Assembly (NCBI GenBank): GCA_005889345.1
Contig: VBFR01000188.1
Span: 1-32,852, forward strand
From: Chloroflexota bacterium
GTDB taxonomy: Bacteria > Chloroflexota > Dormibacteria > CF-121
Direction: 5' to 3'
DNA length: 32,852 bases
In this document: piece by piece, positions 21,311-29,243 of the stretch
How positions within the stretch are numbered: position 1 is the first letter of the stretch
Layout of the letters: every line of letters starts with the position of its first letter
Translations under genes and position numbers: made by a program
Notes under the pieces: generated by a model
Seen by the model: the letters and a program-made list of their open reading frames with translations, nothing else
Database searches by the model: none
Told to the model about the DNA's origin: nothing

Positions 21311-21868
21311 ATGCGTTCGCTCCAGCGGGCGTACTTGATTGGCGTCGAGGGGGTCACCGAGATCTGGCTCGTGCGGCACGCCGACGTCTACGACGAGCTC
21401 GGGCAGAGTTCGGATCCACCGCTGAGCCGCCTGGGGCGTGAGCAGGCGGCGCGTCTTGCGCAACGCCTGAAATCGCTCGAGATCCACGCTGTCTACTCCA
21501 GTCCGCATCGTCGCGCGCTCGAAACCGCCGCCGCGCTGCGCGACCGCGTCGAGACGGATCCCAGGTTGGCCGAGGCCCGCGCCGGCTACGCCGCCGGCAA
21601 GGTCGAACTCCAGGAAAGCGCCGCTGTCGTGATTCAACGGATGCGCGGCGCCGTCGACGACGCCGTGGCGGCGTATCCCGGGCGGCGCATCGTGATGGTG
21701 ACGCACGGGATCGCGATCCTGACTTATCTCTGCGATGTCCTTCGGCTGACGCCCGGCACCCTGCGGCTGTTCCCCGATTTCACGAGCATCAGCGTGGTGC
21801 GCGTCAAGGGTGACCGCCGCATGGCGGGTGCCCTCTGCGACACGGCACACCTCGAGCCGGTCGCATGA
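21311..21868 (+). CDS. Histidine phosphatase family protein
   Basis: A 185-aa phosphoglycerate-mutase-like phosphatase. The RHG site reads LVRHADVYDE (Arg22-His23), with SSPHRRALETA (Arg68) and a second His in MVTHGIAILTYL as the proton donor region. The pair of active-site His and two Arg are present, so it should be active on small phosphate esters; substrate is unknown. ATG 21311 is chosen as the first good start after the ACAD stop, 16 bp away; no Shine-Dalgarno is clear, so it may depend on readthrough coupling. Its stop overlaps the kinase start (ATGA). A phosphatase beside a kinase and a phosphate-eliminating ACAD is notable, because human ACAD10 carries a HAD-type phosphatase domain in front of its kinase domain. 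Confidence 0.85.
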   Translation: MRSLQRAYLIGVEGVTEIWLVRHADVYDELGQSSDPPLSRLGREQAARLAQRLKSLEIHAVYSSPHRRALETAAALRDRVETDPRLAEARAGYAAGKVELQESAAVVIQRMRGAVDDAVAAYPGRRIVMVTHGIAILTYLCDVLRLTPGTLRLFPDFTSISVVRVKGDRRMAGALCDTAHLEPVA

Positions 21869-22764
21869 ACGACGCCGAGGAGCGGATTCGCAACGACCTC
21901 GCGGCACAAATCAAGCAGCCGGTGCGCGCCGTTCGCGCGATCCCTGAGGGTCATTCCGGCTTCACCTACTGGGTCGACCTGGAGGGCCGTCGCGGGGTCC
22001 TGCGCCTGCCTCCGCCGGGAGCGCGCATCGCCGGCCCGGCGGATATTCCGCGTCAGGCGAGGATCATGGCGGCGCTGCACGCGCAGGGTTTGCCCGTCCC
22101 CGCCATCGTGGCAACCTCATCAGATCCCGTCGTCGACGGAAGGCCGTTTGTCCTGATGGAGGCGATCAACGGCGAGCGCGTCGAAGGGGCGATCGCCGCC
22201 GGGAGCGATCCGCTCCGGCTCGCATCATCGGCGGTGGATGTGCTGCGCCGGTTCCAGGCGGTGCCCTGTGAGAACACCGGCATCGGCGGTGAGGACCCGA
22301 TGCCGCTCGAGGGAGAGGTCGCGCGCTGGACGTGGCTGATGGACCGGGCCCCCTCGGAGCTCACCGGACAGGCACCGCGGCTCGCGGCCCTCCTGGTCGA
22401 GCGGCAACCGATTCCCAGGTCGCCAGTTCTCGTCCATGGCGATTACCACTTCGGAAACATGCTGTTCGACGGTGGACGCGTGGCGGCCGTCGTCGACTGG
22501 GAGATTGCGCAGCTCGGCCAGCCTCTCCTTGACCTGTGTTGCATCAGCCTCTCGCACGTCTCGGCCGATAGCGTCCGCGAGATGTACGGCGCCGACCCCG
22601 ACAACTATCGCTGGTACCTGGCATTGACCTATTACAAGTACGCGGCGATCTTCGGCTACAACCTGATGCTGCACCGCCGCGGCAAGCGACCCGACCCGAG
22701 CTACGAGCAGCGAACGGACACGATCCTGGGATTCATCGACCAGGGCTTGGGTGCGCTCGGCTAA
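21865..22764 (+). CDS. APH-type kinase (aminoglycoside-phosphotransferase fold), LvaA/ACAD10-11-like
   Basis: A 299-aa kinase-fold protein. The catalytic loop is HGDYHFGNMLF (about 191-201) and the metal-binding DWE motif is VVDWEIAQLGQPLLDL (about 209-224). The N-lobe has GHSGFTYWVDLEGRRGVLRL with an ATP-binding Lys position less obvious. The QLGQPLLDLCCISLSH segment and neighbour ACAD place it with kinases that phosphorylate the 4-hydroxy group of acyl-CoAs (LvaA of the levulinate pathway, and the kinase domain of ACAD10/11), rather than antibiotic-resistance APHs. ATP is used; the phosphorylated product would be the ACAD substrate. Coupled to the phosphatase by ATGA, and followed by an SDR 2 bp after its stop. 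Confidence 0.85.
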   Translation: MNDAEERIRNDLAAQIKQPVRAVRAIPEGHSGFTYWVDLEGRRGVLRLPPPGARIAGPADIPRQARIMAALHAQGLPVPAIVATSSDPVVDGRPFVLMEAINGERVEGAIAAGSDPLRLASSAVDVLRRFQAVPCENTGIGGEDPMPLEGEVARWTWLMDRAPSELTGQAPRLAALLVERQPIPRSPVLVHGDYHFGNMLFDGGRVAAVVDWEIAQLGQPLLDLCCISLSHVSADSVREMYGADPDNYRWYLALTYYKYAAIFGYNLMLHRRGKRPDPSYEQRTDTILGFIDQGLGALG

Positions 22765-22766
22765 CG

Positions 22767-23537
22767 GTGGAAATTCGGAATCGCGTCGTGGTCGTGACCG
22801 GAGGCGGCGGAGGCATCGGCGGCGCCCTCTGCCGGCGCTTCGCGGCGGATGGGGCGAGGCAGGTGGTGGTGTCCGACATCGACCGCGAGGCCGCGGCAGC
22901 GGTGGCGGCGGAGATCGGCGGCGCGGCCGTGCGCGCCGATGTCACGGTGGAGTCCGACGTTGCGAGTCTGGTTCGTGGAATCGAAGCGACGCACGGCCGG
23001 GTCGATATCTACTGTTCCAACGCCGGCATCGCCGTTGGCGGCGGCCCCGAGGCTTCTGATGCGGCCTGGCGACAGAGTTGGGACGTGCATGTCATGGCCC
23101 ACGTCTACGCCGCGCGGGCCCTGCTCCCCGGGATGCTGGCGCGAGGCGAAGGCTATCTCGTGGGCACGATCTCGGCGGCGGCGCTGCTCAACCACGTCCT
23201 GGCGGCGCCCTACGCCGTGACGAAAGCGGCCGGACTCTCCTTCTTCGAGTGGATGGCCATCGCGTACTACGACCAGGGGATCCGACTTTCCGTGGTCTGC
23301 CCCCAGGGGGTGCGGACCGCGATGCTGGCCCAAGAGGGCGAGCGTAACTTCCTGACAGCCGGCGCGCTGGACCCCGAACAGGTTGCCGACGCGGTCGCCA
23401 ACGGCATCCACGACGAGCGGTTTCTCATCCTGCCCCACGCGGACGTGGGCGAGTTCTTCCTGCGCAAAGCCTCCGACTACGACCGCTGGTTACGTGGCAT
23501 GCGCCGCTTGCGCGGTCGAATCCTGGAGGAGCGCTAG
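22767..23537 (+). CDS. SDR-family oxidoreductase
   Basis: A 256-aa classical SDR. Cofactor loop VTGGGGGIGGALCRRFA, VDIYCSNAGI instead of the usual NNAG, and catalytic YAVTKAA (Tyr-x-x-x-Lys). The C-terminal FLILPHADVGEFFLRKASDYDRWLRGMRRL segment is of the kind found in SDRs next to ACAD genes in soil bacteria; I break it as FLILPHADVGEFFL and RKASDYDRWLRGMRRL. Start is GTG at 22767, 2 bp after the kinase stop, so expression is coupled. It is the last gene of the ACAD operon and is followed by a strong terminator. A role in oxidising a 3-hydroxyacyl-CoA intermediate is inferred. Confidence 0.88.
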   Translation: MEIRNRVVVVTGGGGGIGGALCRRFAADGARQVVVSDIDREAAAAVAAEIGGAAVRADVTVESDVASLVRGIEATHGRVDIYCSNAGIAVGGGPEASDAAWRQSWDVHVMAHVYAARALLPGMLARGEGYLVGTISAAALLNHVLAAPYAVTKAAGLSFFEWMAIAYYDQGIRLSVVCPQGVRTAMLAQEGERNFLTAGALDPEQVADAVANGIHDERFLILPHADVGEFFLRKASDYDRWLRGMRRLRGRILEER

Positions 23538-23567
23538 GGGCCGCCGGATCACGCCGGCGGCCCTTTC
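23538..23567 (+). terminator. Rho-independent terminator
   Basis: GGGCCGCCGG, a 6-nt loop, CCGGCGGCCC and then TTTC. The 10-bp perfect GC stem begins right at the stop of the SDR gene (the stop TAG is 23535-23537). The T-run is short, only three T before CT. It ends the ACAD operon and separates it from the convergent livK. Confidence 0.8.
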
Positions 23568-23580
23568 TGCGACCCTGCGT

Positions 23581-24903
23581 CTACGGAATGCCGTTTGCCG
23601 GAGGACTCGATGCCGATCCGCTGTACTGGCTGATCGGGCCTGAGTCCGAGGACGTATAGACGGGACCCGCCGTCGATTGCGTCCCGTCTGCCGCGATCGT
23701 CGCGACCTGCACCCCGAGGTAGCCGAGGTGGCTGCTGGACGAAAAGCCGAAGGGCGCGAGCCCCGGCCCGCCGCTCAGCTTGGTCGACTCGAGCGCCTTC
23801 ACGAAGCTGGCTCGCGTCGGATTGCGGCCCGCCGCCTTGATGGCCTGGACCAGGGTATAGGCCTGCGCCATACCGTAGAGGACGTTGCCATCCCAGGGAA
23901 GCGTCGATACGTAGGTATCGTGAATCCCCTTGAACAGGCTGATCCACTTATTCGAGGTGTCGCCGGTCAGCGGGAGGTACGCGTCGGTGACCATGCCGCC
24001 AAGCAACTGGACCCCGGCCGCACCCTTCGAGAAGCTCTTCAGCAGGCCGGTCAAAGTGGTGACGTCCGAGCCAACATTGCTCACCACCCAGATCGGGTGG
24101 TAGCCGACCTTGGCCGCGCCTAGCAGCGCCAGCGCGGTGAACGCGGGAATCGAAAAGGAGACGACGACCTGCGCGCCGGACGCCTGCAGGGCGGCGATTT
24201 GCGGCCCGACGTTCGTGTTGGTCGGGACGTAGTTCTGCCGGCTGGCGTCCGGGACTGACGACGCGCCCAGCTGCGCATCGAGGCCTTTGACGCCGTCGAG
24301 GCCGAACTCGTCGTTCTGGTAGAAATACCCGACCTTCTTGCCGCCGAGATTCTGGTTGATGTACTGGCCGAGGATCTTGCCCTCGATCGTGTAATCCGGC
24401 TGCCAGCCGAACGTGTAGGGATGATTGGAGACATCATTCCAACAGTTGCAGCCGCTGGAGACGAACAGATCAGGCACTTTTTGGGAGTTGATGTAATCGA
24501 CGACCGCCAGATGCGTCGGCGTTCCCAGCGCACTGAACAAGGCGAAGACCTTGTCCTCCAGAATCAGCTTGCGGGTGAGGCTGGCGGTCATGGTCGGGTT
24601 GTACGTGTCGTCGTAGTAGGTATAGGTGATCTGGCGCCCGAAGATTCCGCCATGGGCGTTCACGTACTGAAAGTACGCGTTCGAGCTGGCAGAGATCTCC
24701 GAATAGCCAGGCGCCGCCCGCCCGGTCAACGGTTGCGTGCTCCCAATGGTGATCGTGGTCGCCGTGATGCCCGGCGCCGACGCGGTATTGGTGCCGGAGT
24801 CATTGGAGCTGGTTGAACTGCCGCAGGCTGCGAGCAACCCCGCGACACAAATGATCGCGATCCCTCTAATCCGCAGCGCGTTGCCACCCATCACACTTTT
24901 CAA
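23581..24903 (-). CDS. Branched-chain amino-acid-type ABC transporter, substrate-binding lipoprotein
   Basis: A 440-aa periplasmic-binding-protein-fold lipoprotein of the LivJ/LivK class. A signal peptide is followed by lipobox LLAAC (Cys about 27), a Ser/Thr/Asn linker, and TITIGSTQPLTG, which opens the mature domain. The rest has NPTMTASLTRKLILEDKV, VPDLFVSSGCNCWND and YFYQNDEFGLDG, typical of Leu/Ile/Val or small-carboxylate binders. A TTG start at 24903 is indicated by GGAGG 5 nt upstream, while an ATG four codons later would be too far. It is the last gene of the liv operon, so it is distal to the ATPases and permeases; substrate not decidable. Confidence 0.92.
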   Translation of the reverse strand: MKSVMGGNALRIRGIAIICVAGLLAACGSSTSSNDSGTNTASAPGITATTITIGSTQPLTGRAAPGYSEISASSNAYFQYVNAHGGIFGRQITYTYYDDTYNPTMTASLTRKLILEDKVFALFSALGTPTHLAVVDYINSQKVPDLFVSSGCNCWNDVSNHPYTFGWQPDYTIEGKILGQYINQNLGGKKVGYFYQNDEFGLDGVKGLDAQLGASSVPDASRQNYVPTNTNVGPQIAALQASGAQVVVSFSIPAFTALALLGAAKVGYHPIWVVSNVGSDVTTLTGLLKSFSKGAAGVQLLGGMVTDAYLPLTGDTSNKWISLFKGIHDTYVSTLPWDGNVLYGMAQAYTLVQAIKAAGRNPTRASFVKALESTKLSGGPGLAPFGFSSSSHLGYLGVQVATIAADGTQSTAGPVYTSSDSGPISQYSGSASSPPANGIP

Positions 24904-24944
24904 TCGAACCTCCTTCCTTTATGCGGGTTCCTTTACCCCGGCGA

Positions 24945-26033
24945 CTAGGTACCTGGCGCGGGATCGTCCCAATCCACCACCCCCTTTTGCCCACCCCCCG
25001 GGGTGTGCTCCCGGCGAGCTCGGCCGATAGCGAGAATCCTCCGCAGTGCCCCCTGGATGCCGTGCGGCGCCACGAGCATGGCGATCACCAGGATGCCGCC
25101 GTAAATCGCGAGCGGCAGATTGTCGGCGACCGCGCTCGGAAGGTGCACGCTGCTCGCCAGGCCACTGGTGAGCAGCGGGACAAAGACCAGCACGATGGAG
25201 CCCCACACGGCGCCGGCCAGGCTGCCCAACCCGCCGATGACGATAGCGGTGATCAATTGCAGCGAGAGGCTGAGGCTGAATCCGGCTGGCGACGTGATCC
25301 CCGACCAGTAGGCGAAAAGCGCGCCGGCCAGGCCCGCACATGCCGCGCTGATCACGAAGGCCAGCACCTGCGTGCGAGCCACATCGATACCGGCGAGCGC
25401 GGCGGCCGCCTCGTTGTCACGCACGGCCTTGAAGGCGCGGCCGGGAGCGCTGCGCAGCAGGTTGGCCAGCAGCAACATCGTCACCACGGCGGCGGCGACT
25501 GCGATCCACGCGAGCCAGCGCTCCGGCGGAAAGTCGGCTCCCAGCCAGTCGGGGGGCGCGGAAGGCGGCACGGTCAGGCCGGACTCGCCGCCGAAGATGC
25601 TCTTGTAGCGGGTCGCCACCTGCGGAAGCGCGACCGCCAGGGTCAGCGTCGCACCCGCAAGGTAGGGACCGCGCAGACGTGCCGCGGCATACCCGAACGC
25701 GATACCGATGACCCCGGCACTCACCACCGAGATCAGCAGGACCACGATGACCGGCAGCTGGCGATGGTCCTTCAGCAGCAATGAGGTGGTGTACGCGCCG
25801 ATGGCCATCAACGCTCCGTGACCCAGCGACAGCTGGCCGTTCAGCCCCGTCAGCAGGGTGAGCCCGGCAGCCGCGACCGCGAAGATGGCGACCGCGGTCA
25901 GGTTGTAGTCGTCGTAGGCCCCGATCTGCGCACTGAGCAACAGCAGCACGACGGCCGCCCCCAGCGCAATCAGCAGGTGACGACGCAGGGTTGAGGCGAC
26001 CAGACGATCGGCGCGCGAACGGACGGCCACCAT
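24945..26033 (-). CDS. livM: Branched-chain amino-acid ABC permease LivM
   Basis: A 362-aa multi-pass membrane protein with about ten hydrophobic segments, including LLIALGAAVVLLLL, LTAVAIFAVAAAGLTLLTGL and LITAIVIGGLGSLAGAVWGS. The GLNGQLSLGHGALMAIGAYT block and FKAVRDNEAAAALAGIDVAR segment (the EAA-like coupling loop) are LivM signatures. It forms the membrane channel with LivH and is powered by LivG and LivF. It starts 1 bp after the LivH stop, so the pair is tightly coupled. There are 41 bp to livK, which has its own Shine-Dalgarno. Confidence 0.93.
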   Translation of the reverse strand: MVAVRSRADRLVASTLRRHLLIALGAAVVLLLLSAQIGAYDDYNLTAVAIFAVAAAGLTLLTGLNGQLSLGHGALMAIGAYTTSLLLKDHRQLPVIVVLLISVVSAGVIGIAFGYAAARLRGPYLAGATLTLAVALPQVATRYKSIFGGESGLTVPPSAPPDWLGADFPPERWLAWIAVAAAVVTMLLLANLLRSAPGRAFKAVRDNEAAAALAGIDVARTQVLAFVISAACAGLAGALFAYWSGITSPAGFSLSLSLQLITAIVIGGLGSLAGAVWGSIVLVFVPLLTSGLASSVHLPSAVADNLPLAIYGGILVIAMLVAPHGIQGALRRILAIGRARREHTPGGGQKGVVDWDDPAPGT

Positions 26034-26034
26034 C

Positions 26035-26913
26035 TCAGACCTGCCGGAGCCGCTGCAAGGAGAAGAGGCCTCGGGGCCTCACCATCAGCACCGCGATGAG
26101 GATGACCAGGGCCCCGACGGTTTCCAGGTCCGAGCCAAAATAGCCACCGACGTAACTGAGGGCGAATCCCATCAGAAGCCCGCCGACGACGGCGCCCACG
26201 GCGCTATCGAGTCCCCCGATGACAGCCCCGGTGAAACCGAAGACCAGCACGTCGTCCATAAACGTGGGATAGAGCAGCAAGGAGGGCGCGATCAACACGC
26301 CGGCGAGCGCCCCGACCAGCGACGCCAGCGCCCATCCCAGGGTGAGCATTCGTCCGACCCGGATCCCGAGCAGTCCCGAAACCTCGGGGTTGAAGGCCGA
26401 GGCGCGCATCCGCAGGCCCAGGTTGGTTTTTTGGAAGAGCACGAGGAGTAGGACCATGACAGCCAGGACGGCGCCCAGCGTGAAGGCATCGAAGGGAGAG
26501 AAGGCGACCTGCGAGTTGCCGAGATGCAGGCCGACGATCGAGAAGGCCGGTGGGAAGGACCTGATCTGGCCACCGAAGGCCATGGGAGCAAGGGCCTCGA
26601 GGAAGAGAAGCAGCCCTAACGTGAGGATGACCACGTTGAGGGGAGGCGCCGACTCGACGGGCCGGACAAGGACGCGTTCGATGATCGCGCCTAGGAGCAG
26701 CCCGCTCAAGAGGGCAACCAGAAAGCCCACCCAGTAGGGCGCACCGTGATCGATGGCGAAGAGCGCGAGGTAGGTGGTGAACATCGCCATCGCTGCCTGG
26801 GCGAAGTTGATGACCTTGGTGGCGCGCCAGATCATCACCAGCGCGAGCGCCATCGCAGCGTAGATCGCGCCCTGGGTCAGGCCGGTCAGGCTGAGGACGA
26901 AAAAACGGCTCAT
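26035..26913 (-). CDS. livH: Branched-chain amino-acid ABC permease LivH
   Basis: A 292-aa integral membrane protein with about eight hydrophobic segments; it opens LTGLTQGAIYAAMALALVMI, where the QGAIYA motif is a LivH hallmark. It continues with KVINFAQAAMAMF and, near the coupling loop, LRMRASAFNPEVSGLLGI. The second permease of the ABC importer. It overlaps neither neighbour but is spaced by only 3 bp from livF upstream and 1 bp from livM downstream. Substrate class (branched-chain amino acids, amides or small carboxylates) is not set by sequence. Confidence 0.93.
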   Translation of the reverse strand: MSRFFVLSLTGLTQGAIYAAMALALVMIWRATKVINFAQAAMAMFTTYLALFAIDHGAPYWVGFLVALLSGLLLGAIIERVLVRPVESAPPLNVVILTLGLLLFLEALAPMAFGGQIRSFPPAFSIVGLHLGNSQVAFSPFDAFTLGAVLAVMVLLLVLFQKTNLGLRMRASAFNPEVSGLLGIRVGRMLTLGWALASLVGALAGVLIAPSLLLYPTFMDDVLVFGFTGAVIGGLDSAVGAVVGGLLMGFALSYVGGYFGSDLETVGALVILIAVLMVRPRGLFSLQRLRQV

Positions 26914-26916
26914 GAC

Positions 26917-27624
26917 TCAAAAACCCAGGTAGGCATGTCGAAGTCGCTCCTCGCTCAAGAGCTGTTGGGCTCGGCCCCGTGCCACGACCTTCCCCAGGTG
27001 GAGCACGATGCCTTCGTCGGCCACTGACAAGGCACTCTTTGCGTTCTGTTCGATGAGCAGCACCGTCAGTCCGCGCTCGGTGACCAGCGCCCTGATGCGA
27101 GCCATGATCTGGACGAGCACGAGCCGGGCGAGGCCGAGCGACGGTTCATCGAGGAGGAGCACGCGAGCGCGCGCCACCAGTGCGCGCCCGACAGACAGCA
27201 TCTGCCGTTCGCCCCCGGAGAGGCTGAAGGCCGCCAGGTGCCGCCGGCTGGCCAGCCGGGGGAAGAGGTCGTAGGCCTCGGCCAGCGCATGGCGCTGGCC
27301 CCCAGGATCCCGCCGCCAGAGACCCCCCAGCCGGAGGTTTTCGTCCACCGTGAGCTCGGCGAGCACGCCCTGACCCTGGGGCACGTGGGCGACCCCGAGA
27401 CGCGCGATCGCATCGGGGGCCAGGCGCGTGATGTCGCGACCGTCGAGGCGGATCGACCCTCCATGCGGCCGCGTCAGACCCGAGATGGTCCGAACCAGGG
27501 TCGTCTTGCCGGCTCCGTTGGCTCCGAGGACAGCCGTCATCGACCCGTCCGCCACCGTGAGGGAAACACCATGCAGCGCGACAACTGGACCGTAGGCGAC
27601 GGTGAGGTCGATGACCTCAAGCAT
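26917..27624 (-). CDS. livF: ABC transporter ATP-binding protein LivF
   Basis: A 235-aa ATPase. Walker A is GANGAGKTT, Q-loop VPQGQG, signature LSGGERQ and Walker B VLLLDEPSLGLA; the switch region reads LLIEQNAKSAL as in other LivF proteins. ATG 27624 is used: a GGAGG is 9 nt upstream, and it overlaps the livG end by 8 bp, whereas a frame extended to 27651 adds a basic MSPRRRRLP not typical of the family. Works with LivG as the ATP-hydrolysing pair on the cytoplasmic side. Confidence 0.93.
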   Translation of the reverse strand: MLEVIDLTVAYGPVVALHGVSLTVADGSMTAVLGANGAGKTTLVRTISGLTRPHGGSIRLDGRDITRLAPDAIARLGVAHVPQGQGVLAELTVDENLRLGGLWRRDPGGQRHALAEAYDLFPRLASRRHLAAFSLSGGERQMLSVGRALVARARVLLLDEPSLGLARLVLVQIMARIRALVTERGLTVLLIEQNAKSALSVADEGIVLHLGKVVARGRAQQLLSEERLRHAYLGF

Positions 27625-28411
27625 CGGAAGACGCCTCCGGCGTGGGGACATCCTCGCCGAGATAGGCCGTCGCCACCTGGGGATCGTCCCGGATCTCCTT
27701 CGGTGTCCCTGACGCGATCACACGGCCTACGTTGAGCACGATGATGCGGTCAGAAATCGCCATCACGAAATCGAGGTGGTGCTCGACGACGGCGACGCAC
27801 ATCCGAGTGCGGAGCTGCTTGATCAGGCCGGCAAGCTCGTCGATGTCTTCAGCGGAAAGGCCGCTGACGGGCTCGTCCAACAGCAGGAGCGAAGGCTCCG
27901 CCATGAGGGCCCGAGCGATGATGACCCGTTTCTGCACCCCGTATGGCAGCGTTAGGGGGTAGGCGCTCGCGTAGCCGGCGATGCCGAGCCGACCGAGGAT
28001 GTCGTGGGCCTTCGATGCGAGCTCGGCCTCGATCCGATCCGAGCTCGGCAGGGCGAGCAGCGAGGAAACGAAGCCCGGGCGCCGATTCGACCCGGCCACG
28101 ACATTTTCCTGAACGGAAAGCCCGGGCCAGAGCCCGAGGCTCTGAAGCGTGCGCGCAATGCCCAGCCGCGCCAGGCGATGGGGGGCCGTACCCAGCAGCG
28201 GCTCCCCACGGTAATCGATCCGGCCGGAACCAGGACGAACGAATCCGCAGACTGCGTTGAAGAGCGTCGTCTTGCCGGCGCCGTTCGGTCCGATGATGGC
28301 GACGACCTCACCCGCATCGATACGGAGGGAAACCTGATCCAGCGCCAGGATCCCCCCGAAGCGGACGGTGAGGTCGACAACCTCGAGGGTCGGCCGCGAA
28401 AGCTCTCCCAC
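27617..28411 (-). CDS. livG: ABC transporter ATP-binding protein LivG
   Basis: A 264-aa ATPase. Walker A GPNGAGKTT, Q-loop region ARTLQSLGLWPGLSVQENV, signature LPYGVQKRV (LivG-type, in place of LSGGQ) and Walker B LLLLDEPVSGL, with switch His in VVEHHLDFVMAI. GTG 28411 (VGELSRPTLEVVDL) is preferred because GAGGAAAGG lies just upstream. An upstream GTG at 28444 lies inside the hairpin repeat and would add 11 repeat-encoded residues (MEKRGEGKEER). It is the first gene of the liv operon. Its leader carries a TetR-type operator and two copies of the hairpin repeat. Confidence 0.92.
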   Translation of the reverse strand: MGELSRPTLEVVDLTVRFGGILALDQVSLRIDAGEVVAIIGPNGAGKTTLFNAVCGFVRPGSGRIDYRGEPLLGTAPHRLARLGIARTLQSLGLWPGLSVQENVVAGSNRRPGFVSSLLALPSSDRIEAELASKAHDILGRLGIAGYASAYPLTLPYGVQKRVIIARALMAEPSLLLLDEPVSGLSAEDIDELAGLIKQLRTRMCVAVVEHHLDFVMAISDRIIVLNVGRVIASGTPKEIRDDPQVATAYLGEDVPTPEASSDA

Positions 28412-28430
28412 CCTTTCCTCTTTACCTTCT

Positions 28431-28490
28431 CCCCGCTTTTCCACGCCGGAGCGGGGCCCTACTCCCTCCCCGGTTTTCCACGCCGGAGCC
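28431..28490 (-). repeat. Two hairpin-repeat copies in the liv leader
   Basis: On the complement, one full copy (28456 to 28431) is CCCCGCT, a loop CCGGCGTGGAAA and AGCGGGG. A second, upstream copy (about 28490 to 28464) keeps the loop CCGGCGTGGAAA but has a shortened 5' arm (CTCCGG...CCGGGG). Both are close relatives of the three 34-nt units at 29244-29345 before the ACAD gene, in the same orientation relative to transcription. Confidence 0.75.
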
Positions 28491-28499
28491 CCTACTCCC

Positions 28500-28547
28500 T
28501 AACGAACGTTCGATCAGACACTATCCGCTGACGCTGGGGCAAGTCAA
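28500..28547 (-). promoter_or_regulatory. liv operon promoter and TetR-type operator
   Basis: On the complement: -35 TTGACT (28547-28542), 18 bp, -10 TAGTGT (28523-28518), and two bases later the operator GATCGAACGTTCGTTA (28515-28500). The operator contains the palindrome CGAACGTTCG. The same 16-mer with one change (GATCGAACGATCGTTA) lies in the same place behind the -10 of the ACAD operon at 29222-29237. Confidence 0.65.
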
Positions 28548-28558
28548 GCCGCCGCCAC

Positions 28559-29176
28559 TCAGCTCACGGGGTCGGTCTCCCAGCCTCGGAGCAAAGCCAA
28601 CGCGGCGTGCGCGTAGAGGTCAGCCACCCGCTCGAGATCCTGCTCGTCGCGCGGTTTGAACCAGTGGGGCAGGCCGTTGATCATGTCGACGATCGCCATC
28701 GCGGCGAGCTTGGGATCTCCAACCCGAAACGACCCCTGCCGGCAACCCGCGTCGATCACCCGGGCCAACGTATCCCGGTATTCGCGCCGCAGGCCGTTGA
28801 CCTGGGCGAGCTGCTCCGCCGGCAGGCTGCGGCGCTCCCGGATGTTGACCACAACCTCGCCTTTCCTCCGCTGCCCGAAGAGGACATGCCGGCGAACCGC
28901 CGATGCGATCGCCTCGTCGGGTGGCCGATTGGCGAGCAACTCGGGGATCACCTCGGCGTTGAAGTCCGTCTGCATCCGCATGCAGATCGCGAAAAGGATG
29001 TGCTGTTTACCGGGGAAGTGATGGTAGAGAGAAGACGGCCGTATCTCTAACTCGGCCGCGAGATCCCGCACGCTGGCGGCCTCGTAGCCCTTCTCCGTGA
29101 AGAGCCGCGTGGCGGATTCGAGGACCTGGTCGATCCGTAGATTGCCACCCAGCGTTGCCCGGTCGACGTTCCTCAT
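28559..29176 (-). CDS. TetR-family regulator
   Basis: A 205-aa regulator with an N-terminal TetR helix-turn-helix (residues 12-60: ESATRLFTEKGYEAASVRDL, then AAELEIRPSSLYHHFPGKQH). The C-terminal ligand domain has NIRERRSLPAEQLAQVNGLR and resembles regulators of acyl-CoA or lipid catabolism. A Shine-Dalgarno AAGGGAAGGG precedes the ATG. Its own -10 (TATGAT, complement of 29197-29202) sits inside the spacer of the divergent ACAD promoter, so it is likely self-regulated. Ligand is predicted to be an acyl-CoA or related acid because of the neighbouring genes; this is inference. Confidence 0.9.
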   Translation of the reverse strand: MRNVDRATLGGNLRIDQVLESATRLFTEKGYEAASVRDLAAELEIRPSSLYHHFPGKQHILFAICMRMQTDFNAEVIPELLANRPPDEAIASAVRRHVLFGQRRKGEVVVNIRERRSLPAEQLAQVNGLRREYRDTLARVIDAGCRQGSFRVGDPKLAAMAIVDMINGLPHWFKPRDEQDLERVADLYAHAALALLRGWETDPVS

Positions 29177-29188
29177 CGCGCCCTTCCC

Positions 29189-29237
29189 TTGACAGCATCA
29201 TACCGGCCAGTTCATATTGTCGATCGAACGATCGTTA
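29189..29237 (+). promoter_or_regulatory. ACAD operon promoter and TetR-type operator
   Basis: -35 TTGACA (29189-29194), 18 bp, -10 CATATT (29213-29218), then operator GATCGAACGATCGTTA (29222-29237), overlapping the start of transcription. The tetR -10 (complement 29197-29202) is nested in the same stretch. Spacing and operator position match the liv promoter. Confidence 0.65.
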
Positions 29238-29243
29238 GGGAAA

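Noticed and set aside
21865-22764. Aminoglycoside resistance gene
   Set aside because: The fold is APH-like, but the neighbours (ACAD10/11-type enzyme, SDRs) match hydroxyacyl-CoA kinases; no resistance context.
28500-28515. Second LexA box
   Set aside because: CGAACGTTCG has no 4-bp spacer between GAAC and GTTC, so it does not fit the LexA consensus; the twin site before ACAD fits a TetR operator better.
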